The translations under genes were made by a program, and so were the position numbers. Of a stretch of DNA of 19,194 bases, positions 14,650 to 19,194 are shown piece by piece; the stretch's first letter is position 1, and every line of letters starts with the position of its first letter. The notes beneath the pieces were generated by a model. The model was not told the origin of the DNA. It saw nothing but the letters and a program-made list of their open reading frames with translations, and ran no database searches. The DNA lies in the NCBI GenBank assembly GCA_033762075.1, contig JANRLY010000053.1, forward strand, positions 1 to 19,194. The letters are read 5' to 3'. This DNA is from VFKI01 sp033762075. GTDB lineage: Bacteria; Pseudomonadota; Gammaproteobacteria; DSM-16500.

Positions 14650-14934
14650 ATGGATATACATGAAGTTAAGCTTTCTAAACAAACGGAAAAAGATTTAAAA
14701 ACGATACCAATACACATTGCCTTCAAACTACAAGCTTGGATTGATGGCATAAAAAATGAAGGAATTATTGAGATGCGCAAACGACCCGGATTTCATGATG
14801 AGCCTTTGAAAGGAAAGCGCAAAGGTCAACGTTCAATACGATTGAATAAAGCTTATCGCGCAATTTATGAGATCGGCACGAGTGGAACAGTACATTTTAT
14901 TGAAGTCACCGAGGTAAACAAACATGAGTACTAA
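14650..14934 (+). CDS. higB: HigB/RelE-like toxin of a type II toxin-antitoxin system
   Basis: A 94-residue RelE/ParE-superfamily protein. These toxins cut mRNA on the ribosome and stop translation until neutralised. Family features: the N-terminal helical pair (KLSKQTEKDLKTIPIHIAFKL), then GQRSIRLNKAYRAIYEI (59-75) with the basic core residues, and the terminal strand IEVTEVNKHEY. It lies upstream of its antitoxin and overlaps it by 11 bases; toxin-first order is the hallmark of higBA. The ribosome binding site (GGTGG) is modest. A palindrome at 14620-14638 suggests autoregulation. It lies between two att-like repeats, which suits a stabilising passenger of a small island. The symbol is by arrangement and fold, not a database match. 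Confidence 0.85.
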   Translation: MDIHEVKLSKQTEKDLKTIPIHIAFKLQAWIDGIKNEGIIEMRKRPGFHDEPLKGKRKGQRSIRLNKAYRAIYEIGTSGTVHFIEVTEVNKHEY

Positions 14935-15262
14935 AAAATCAACACGCATGAGTGACAAAAGCAAGGCGTTTCTTGAGAGTTTAACCGGGAAAAAAATGAC
15001 ACTCGGCAACCTACTCTGGTCGATTCGCGAATCTGAAGAAATGAGTCAAGCCGAATTTGCAAAATTACTCCGAGTCTCTCGCCAATATCTTTGCGATATC
15101 GAACGTGGCCGTCGTATCGTCAGCACAAAAGCTGCTGCTGAATTTGCCACTAAACTAGGCTACTCCCCTAAGCAATTTATCCGCCTTGCCATTCAAGATG
15201 ATCTTCACAAAAATGGTTTTCATTTTGATGTGGAGATTCACGAGCATAAAGATGCGGCTTAA
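14924..15262 (+). CDS. higA: HigA-like antitoxin, Xre-family DNA-binding protein
   Basis: A 112-residue antitoxin with a helix-turn-helix at about 28-82: LGNLLWSIRESEEMSQAEFA, then LLRVSRQYLCDIERGRR (recognition helix) and TKAAAEFATKLGYSPKQFIRLAIQ. The flexible C-terminus (DDLHKNGFHFDVEIHEHKDAA) is acidic. It should bind and neutralise the upstream toxin and repress the operon. Its ATG lies inside the toxin gene (11-base overlap), so the two are translationally coupled. It resembles antitoxins in Legionella-type genomes by general layout only. A short hairpin (CCATAC...GTATGG, about 15269-15300) follows the stop but lacks a T run. Confidence 0.85.
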   Translation: MSTKKSTRMSDKSKAFLESLTGKKMTLGNLLWSIRESEEMSQAEFAKLLRVSRQYLCDIERGRRIVSTKAAAEFATKLGYSPKQFIRLAIQDDLHKNGFHFDVEIHEHKDAA

Positions 15263-15343
15263 AGATTACCATACGATGCTTGGAAGAGGGTCTTGTATGG
15301 AAGATCAAAATGGTAGTAAATAAATTTAGATCAGCCAATTTAG

Positions 15344-15793
15344 ATGGCTATCTTTGTGATCCTATTGGAAGTAATTTTTCCGATTTTAAAGCAACTCAAC
15401 AAAGATCAATCGCAGCTTGTTGGTACAGCATTTTATATTACTACAAATGGCATATTTTTAACGGCAAGGCATGTTCTTGCTGATGTTATCAGCAATCAAA
15501 ATACTCAAACTCATCCTATAGCTGCCTTTCATTTTTCACCGAATAAGCAATATATGATACGCCCTATACTACGTATGTTTTTAAAAAATAATAGTAACGT
15601 TGCTGCAGGCTTAGCAGCTGAAGCAAAACATAACTCAACAGGAGCTTTATTAAATAATAATATAGCAATGCTCTCTCGCTCACCTGTAGAAAATGGAATA
15701 TTAATTCATACATATGCATACCCTGAAACAGAATATTCACTGAAGAAAATTATTTTCTCACCCAATTTTCAAGTCTATAAGCAACATGATTAA
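15344..15793 (+). pseudogene. Truncated trypsin-like serine protease
   Basis: The frame of 149 residues reads like the N-terminal half of a trypsin/V8-like protease: LVGTAFYITTNGIFLTARHVL (from about 25) carries the catalytic His43. The position expected for the catalytic Asp reads NNNIAML (104-110), so Asp appears changed to Asn. The second half, with the catalytic Ser motif (GxSGG/S), is missing: the frame runs into the 3' end of the minus-strand acetyltransferase and stops. A stop codon sits directly before its ATG and there is no ribosome binding site, so the N-terminus is also in doubt. A different frame (15280-15483) overlaps the start without clear homology. Best read as a remnant cut by recombination near 15750-15770; it should not be active. 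Confidence 0.65.
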
Positions 15794-16298
15794 TATATTT
15801 GCCATGTAAAAGCTCAGGCTTAATCAAGAGTCCATCACTTTCCATCCCTAATTTTTTAGCAACTTTACTGCTTGCAGTATTATCCTCAGCTACCGTTAAT
15901 ACGATTTTTTGAAGCAAAAGATCATCAAAAAGATAGGCGAACAGCTTCCTAACTGCCGAGGTAGCAATCCCCTTTCCACAATAAGATGAGCTCATCCAGA
16001 AACCGATGCTAGCAAGTCTGTCGTCCCAGTTAATGGAATGTATGCCAACTATACCTATTATTGCGTCACTCGCTATAACAGCATAATCTGCACCAGCAGC
16101 ATTGTTAAATTTCTCACAAGATTGAATTATAAAATTTTTTGCATCACTTGCATTATAGACATCCCCCACCCAGGGTAACCATTTACACAAATGAGTTAAG
16201 TTATTTGAAACTACATTCACTAAGTTCGATATATCGCTTAAATTCACTTGTCTTAGCAGATAGGAATCGAAGTTATTTTGAACTTTTAGTCTATTCAC
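15750..16298 (-). CDS. GNAT acetyltransferase, RimL/RimJ-like
   Basis: A protein of about 182 residues transferring acetyl from acetyl-CoA to an amine, in the RimJ/RimL branch (N-terminal or small-molecule substrates). Features: LLRQVNLSDISNLVNVV (first helix), YAVIASDAIIGIVGIHSI (central strands), IGFWMSSSYCGKGIATSAVRKL (acetyl-CoA loop, Q/G-x-x-G-x-G/A type) and AEDNTASSKVAKKLGMESDG (motif B). The frame stays open upstream to 16376, but those 26 codons are tRNA-like repeat sequence. I prefer the GTG at 16298, preceded by AAGG. The 3' end overlaps the truncated protease frame on the other strand. It is likely island cargo; substrate is unknown. Confidence 0.82.
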   Translation of the reverse strand: MNRLKVQNNFDSYLLRQVNLSDISNLVNVVSNNLTHLCKWLPWVGDVYNASDAKNFIIQSCEKFNNAAGADYAVIASDAIIGIVGIHSINWDDRLASIGFWMSSSYCGKGIATSAVRKLFAYLFDDLLLQKIVLTVAEDNTASSKVAKKLGMESDGLLIKPELLHGKYINHVAYRLENWVRK

Positions 16299-16322
16299 TT
16301 TGCTTGCCTTTGTTTCTACTAA

Positions 16323-16490
16323 TGCCGACAAGAGGAATCGAACCTCTGACCTACTGATTACGAAGACATCCGACACCTTAATATTTAACTTTAAATCAAC
16401 AAGTTACAATGTTTTAGCATAATGTCACCCCTACCTAATCCTACTGAACCATAAGGAAAAACTTATACAGTATGTGACAAAAATGTGACA
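16323..16490 (-). repeat. Att-like direct repeat, copy 2 (integrase stub plus tRNA 3' fragment)
   Basis: This has the same layout as 14388-14554: the minus-strand frame VTFLSHTV stop (16489-16463), a spacer, then CTTCGTAATCAGTAGGTC, AGAGG-TTCGATT-CCTCT (a perfect T-arm) and TGTCGGCA. The 5' half of the tRNA is absent; bases before the anticodon loop cannot form the anticodon stem. This is the usual form of an attachment site left by an integrase that targets a tRNA 3' end, here tRNA-Thr(CGU)-like. Copies 1 and 2 are 1,935 bp apart in the same orientation. Confidence 0.7.
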
Positions 16491-16523
16491 AGGCAAATGT
16501 TAGCATGCTCGACACATTAAGGA

Positions 16524-16612
16524 GTCAAGCATGTTCTTGATGCACCTTTCTAAATTAAAAATTCAGCGGAAGCAGCGTCTAAGCAGAAAATTGCATCAAG
16601 AACATACTTGAC
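16524..16612. repeat. 89-bp element with 21-bp terminal inverted repeats
   Basis: Left arm 16524-16544 (GTCAAGCATGTTCTTGATGC plus A) and right arm 16592-16612 pair at 20 of 21 positions around a 47-base loop. It ends 17 bases before the stop of the minus-strand ArsR-family gene. It may be its terminator or a MITE. A 26-codon plus-strand frame (16531-16611) with AAGGAG upstream fits neatly inside; see findings. Confidence 0.6.
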
Positions 16613-16628
16613 CCTTTGCGTCTGATCC

Positions 16629-17339
16629 TTATAAATCAATTTTAAGCAAGCTGACTAGTTGAGACTTACCTTGCGGTGTTAAATGAAGAGTTCTTCCTTG
16701 TTTTGTTCGCAAAAACCAGCGTTTTTTTAATAAAACATTTAACAAAGATGCTCCTAATGATCCAGCCAGATGATGCACTCTTTCACTCCAATCTAAACAG
16801 GGATACGCAAATCGTCGACGCTTGTTTTTTAAACCCTTAGTATCTATACCAAGTGTTGAAAAAAAATTTTCACCGAGCGGAGTCAACCGGTATCCTCGTT
16901 CATCCAATTTTAAGTATTTTTGATTTAATAATCCCTGGGTAATCAAAACCCCTACTCTTCCTGCTAAATGATCGTAACAGCTTCGTGCATACTGGATATC
17001 TGCAACAGGCTTAGGTATGGTAAAAAGAGGTTTCGGAATCAGCAGCGCCAAGGCTTCGAGCGCATGGACGACCTCTGTATTTGCTAACTGATAATAACGA
17101 TGACGTCCTTGTGCCTGAACGCATATTAAGCCACCTTCTATTAATTTATTCAAATGACTACTCGCTGTTTGCGGAGAAATATTGGCTTGCCTGGCCAGTT
17201 CACCCGCTGTTAAAGCCCTGCCTTCTAACAGGGCAATTAGGATGGCGGAACGGGCAGGATCACCAATTAAATCAGCAATATATGCTATATCTTTTTTAAA
17301 CATGCCATGGCAACCATATTTCGATATCCATTTAAACAT
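16629..17339 (-). CDS. ArsR-family transcriptional regulator
   Basis: A 236-residue winged-helix regulator. The DNA-binding domain (about 15-100) is typical: IADLIGDPARSAILIALLEG, LTAGELARQANISPQTASSH (recognition helix), LNKLIEGGLICVQAQGRHRYYQLA (wing). The second half carries the RSCYDHLAGRVGVL motif (119-132) found in a longer subgroup of ArsR-like regulators, then a second winged-helix-like segment (YRLTPLGENFF). No CxC metal site is obvious, so the inducer is unknown. Start 17339 has only a weak ribosome binding site; ATG 17303 (MFKKDIAYIADL) also fits. It is divergent from the DUF6058 gene with 57 bases between, so it may control that gene and itself. A palindromic element follows the stop. 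Confidence 0.85.
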   Translation of the reverse strand: MFKWISKYGCHGMFKKDIAYIADLIGDPARSAILIALLEGRALTAGELARQANISPQTASSHLNKLIEGGLICVQAQGRHRYYQLANTEVVHALEALALLIPKPLFTIPKPVADIQYARSCYDHLAGRVGVLITQGLLNQKYLKLDERGYRLTPLGENFFSTLGIDTKGLKNKRRRFAYPCLDWSERVHHLAGSLGASLLNVLLKKRWFLRTKQGRTLHLTPQGKSQLVSLLKIDL

Positions 17340-17396
17340 AAGTCCAGATGCATACCATACAATAAATCATGTTGAAAACAAAGCGAGGAACCCATC

Positions 17397-18071
17397 ATGT
17401 CAGGTTATATTAAAAATCATTATCTCACGGTAGAACAGCTTGCCGCGTGCACAAATATATCATTAGAGCAATTAAAAGCGTTCATTGACAATTCCTGTAT
17501 CCCAAAGCATTCACACACGATAACGATAAAATCTATTTTTCATACAGATATTTTTGGCGACAGTGAAATTGAAGAGAATGTTTTCTATTATCATCCTTCT
17601 CTCATTCAGTTTGCAATAAAAGCAAATAAATATTATTTAGATGGAAATTTTGTCGAAGTTGCTTCAAAAATGAAAAATGATTTCTTTAATGAATTGTGTC
17701 AAGCAATTTCAGAAATAGAGATCGCTCATTCCGTATTTCAAAATTGCTTTGATATGAATCGGAATGTATTAATTACTGAAATTGAAAAAATAATGGTTGA
17801 ACATTGGCCTTATATTCTCGATGGCACATATGGTGTGTGTTTAAAAGAAATTTCTGCGAAAAATGTGTTGTTAAAAAATATCGCTGTTTCAATTTTAGAA
17901 GAATGGGTGAATGCAAATGATCAAAATAAAAAGATGTTGCATGACAAAGCATCATATGCCGCATCATTGTATGACAAGGTGGCGAGTGAATTTGCACCGC
18001 ATGAATTTCATAAAAGCACGCGTGATAGATTATTTAATAAATTTAAATCAAATATAGAACTGCAAAAGTAA
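17397..18071 (+). CDS. DUF6058-family protein
   Basis: A 224-residue protein that I place in DUF6058, a family often labelled natural-product biosynthesis protein without known activity. Signs: an N-terminal helix-turn-helix-like segment YLTVEQLAACTNISLEQLKA (9-28) followed by NSCIPKHSH, the motif WPYILDGTYGVCL (137-149), a central helix with IAVSILEEW and the tail FAPHEFHKSTRDRLFNKF. The call rests on memory of these motifs. GAGGA lies eight bases before the ATG. It diverges from an ArsR-family regulator, which probably controls it. There is no signal peptide, so it should be cytoplasmic. Base composition is like its neighbours. Confidence 0.72.
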   Translation: MSGYIKNHYLTVEQLAACTNISLEQLKAFIDNSCIPKHSHTITIKSIFHTDIFGDSEIEENVFYYHPSLIQFAIKANKYYLDGNFVEVASKMKNDFFNELCQAISEIEIAHSVFQNCFDMNRNVLITEIEKIMVEHWPYILDGTYGVCLKEISAKNVLLKNIAVSILEEWVNANDQNKKMLHDKASYAASLYDKVASEFAPHEFHKSTRDRLFNKFKSNIELQK

Positions 18072-18229
18072 TTAAGCGGTCAACGAAAGAATAAGATTGC
18101 TCCTGGAGCAGATTGATGGGATTGGCCATGGGCAGTTTAAATGTTACACATTAGACAACTCGACAGAAGATTAATAGTGGACGTATTGCTGCGCATTTCG
18201 ATAATGGATAAAAGTCCATATTTATCCGG

Positions 18230-18235
18230 TATAAT
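18230..18235 (+). promoter_or_regulatory. Consensus -10 box before the DUF6636 gene
   Basis: A perfect TATAAT lies 31-36 bases before the ATG at 18266. No good -35 is seen 16-18 bases upstream, so the promoter may need an activator. A small inverted repeat TGGATAAAAGTCCA occupies the spacer-to-minus-35 region (18205-18218). Confidence 0.4.
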
Positions 18236-18265
18236 ATTAAAGAGTCTTAGTTTAGTCAGGTATAT

Positions 18266-18709
18266 ATGTTTTATTTTATAAAAGACATGAAGATTAATAT
18301 TTTGTTGGGGTTTTTTCTATACTTGCACATGAGTGTTGCAAATGCGCACGGTGAACCAAATGGTTTTAGAACACCAAGCAGTAATATTTTTTGTCAGCTG
18401 TATTCGGAAGCATCTTCTATATCATTGCGATGCGACATAATGGATTTGGATAAGCGCAGTATACCGCCTAAACCTAGAGATTGTGAATTTGATTGGGGAC
18501 AGGGTTTTGAGATTGATAATAAACAAATGAATGGGTATCGAATATGTATTAGTGATAGCGTAATGGATGAATCACTACCTATATTGGGATATAGTGAAAC
18601 ATGGCAACTCAAAGGATTCACTTGTAAATTAGAACGGAGTGGTCTTACCTGCTTTAATGAATTTAGGCATGGGTTTATAATTTCCAGAAAACATCAAAAA
18701 CTTTTTTAA
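18266..18709 (+). CDS. Exported DUF6636-like protein
   Basis: A 147-residue protein with a signal peptide: a hydrophobic stretch ILLGFFLYLHMSV, then cleavage after ANA (27). The mature part matches the pattern I know for DUF6636: GFRTPSSNIFCQL (33-45), SLRCDI, PRDCEFDWGQGF (70-81), ILGYSETWQLKGFTCKLE (106-123), GLTCFNEFRHGFIISRKHQK. Six mature cysteines (43, 56, 73, 94, 120, 129) could form three disulfides, consistent with a periplasmic or secreted location. Function is unknown. The first ATG (18266) has AGG five bases upstream; ATG 18287 would give a shorter, more typical signal peptide but has no ribosome binding site. It appears to be transcribed alone. Confidence 0.75.
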   Translation: MFYFIKDMKINILLGFFLYLHMSVANAHGEPNGFRTPSSNIFCQLYSEASSISLRCDIMDLDKRSIPPKPRDCEFDWGQGFEIDNKQMNGYRICISDSVMDESLPILGYSETWQLKGFTCKLERSGLTCFNEFRHGFIISRKHQKLF

Positions 18710-19136
18710 TGAAACTTATTCACGATTGCATCTTTCCGCACACCCTGCCCTTGCTAATTAGCTTTATTCAGTCTGTCCTCTAAATCTTCACCAACTTTTC
18801 GAATAAACTCTTCCCCTTCTAAAGAGGCAGATTGAAAATTTTCGCTGGCTTGATTTGCATCATACTTGGGAAAAAGCTGGCACGTACAAAGCGGAACATC
18901 TTTACAAGAGCTACAACAACTTGGTGGATGGACAAGTTTTGATATGGTTTTACGTTACGCGCACCTGAGCAGCGATCATCTTTTAAGGGCTGCAGAGCGT
19001 TTGAGTGTTACAAAAACGTTACACGATAATTTGAGAGCCTTCAGGGTGATTTCTGGCTCTTCCCCACATAAGGGGGCACTTTAATCAAAATTAGATTACC
19101 TTACTCATTGATTGGATGAGGGAAAGGAGATTAAAG
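18710..19136. other. Stretch without an intact gene
   Basis: It holds about 110 bases of unassigned sequence after the DUF6636 gene, the integrase remnant (18820-19054) and the leader of the probable ISL3 element. On the minus strand an open stretch ends SLEGEEFIRKVGEDLEDRLN then KAN stop near 18755. It reads like a protein tail but has no start and runs antisense into the integrase remnant, so it could be a gene fragment. Confidence 0.4.
18820..19054 (+). pseudogene. Tyrosine recombinase (phage integrase) C-terminal remnant, frameshifted
   Basis: Two adjoining frames give the end of an integrase catalytic domain. The first reads LKRQIENFRWLDLHHTW (ending 18869); the second, offset by one base after an A-run (18870-18875), reads SWHVQSGTSLQELQQLGGW then MVLRYAHLS, with the tyrosine nucleophile in YAHLS. 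Intact relatives read FRWHDLRHTWASWHVQ, so the catalytic His and Arg of HxxR are also altered (LDLHH). Everything before about 18820 is missing. The tail is probably cut by the IS end near 19055. It is not functional. It is in the opposite orientation to the integrase stubs at 14527 and 16463. Confidence 0.8.
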
Positions 19137-19194
19137 ATGCCCCGCAAGGATAATATCCTAAATTTACCTGGATTTGCTATTAAAAAAACCAGTG
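19055..19194 (+). mobile_element. Left end of a probable ISL3-family insertion sequence
   Basis: GGCTCTTCCCCACATAAGGG at 19055 begins with GG like ISL3-family termini. The integrase homology appears to stop near here, and a transposase-like gene starts 82 bases later. The boundary and the family are inferred; the other end is outside the window. Confidence 0.45.
19137..19194 (+). CDS. Probable ISL3-family transposase, N-terminal fragment
   Basis: An ATG at 19137 with AAGGAG seven bases upstream starts MPRKDNILNLPGFAIKKTS and runs off the window. The LNLPGF segment resembles the first residues of ISL3-family transposases, which precede a zinc-finger-like CxxC region not visible here. Only 19 codons are present, so the family is a guess supported by the GG terminus upstream. 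The gene start itself is convincing. Confidence 0.5.
   Translation, partial: MPRKDNILNLPGFAIKKTS

Noticed and set aside
15280..15483. 67-codon open frame overlapping the protease remnant
   Set aside because: The translation shows no family features, while the other frame carries the clear GTAFYI...TARHVL protease motif.
16323..16376. A working tRNA-Thr gene
   Set aside because: Only the segment from the anticodon loop to the 3' end is tRNA-like; the anticodon stem and the 5' half are missing.
18710..18920. Minus-strand gene ending near 18755 (tail FIRKVGEDLEDRLNKAN)
   Set aside because: The tail looks protein-like, but there is no start codon before an upstream stop, and most of the frame is antisense to the integrase remnant.
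1..19194. CRISPR array
   Set aside because: No series of regularly spaced direct repeats was seen; the recurring elements are palindromic and dispersed.

Overview
The window is AT-rich DNA from what looks like a gammaproteobacterium of the Legionellales type (Legionella, Coxiella, Aquicella or Berkiella relatives). This is inferred from gene content: ankyrin-repeat, leucine-rich-repeat and coiled-coil proteins resembling Dot/Icm effectors, a PlaA/PlaC-like secreted GDSL lipase, and many decayed mobile elements. No rRNA, CRISPR array or intact tRNA was seen, so the assignment is tentative.

Layout. Positions 1-134 are the end of an IS3-family element. Positions 293-9467 hold mostly minus-strand genes: a large coiled-coil protein, a 371-aa helical protein of unknown function, a tRNA-dihydrouridine synthase, a SAM methyltransferase, an LRR protein and an ankyrin protein. 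A secreted GDSL lipase (2467-3483) lies on the plus strand among them. Positions 9646-13270 are a complete riboflavin operon, ribD-ribE-ribBA-ribH, with overlapping or closely spaced genes. It sits behind a textbook FMN riboswitch whose downstream hairpin covers the ribD ribosome binding site. A YciI-like gene and a convergent gene of unknown function follow.

Positions 14388-16490 look like a miniature island. Two direct copies of about 167 bp, each with an integrase 3' stub and a tRNA-Thr(CGU)-like 3' fragment, bracket a HigBA-type toxin-antitoxin pair, a truncated trypsin-like protease and a GNAT acetyltransferase. Beyond it lie a divergent pair (an ArsR-family regulator and a DUF6058 protein), a secreted DUF6636 protein, a frameshifted tyrosine-recombinase remnant and the start of a probable ISL3-family insertion sequence.

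The most unusual signal is a family of dispersed palindromic repeats whose outer ends read TCAAGTAAC...GTTACTTGA. They sit exactly at the 3' ends of genes: the stop codons of the LRR gene, the ankyrin gene and ribH all lie inside such elements. One copy supplies the last residues of the ankyrin protein. These may act as terminators, as mRNA-stabilising ends, or as REP/MITE-like mobile units.
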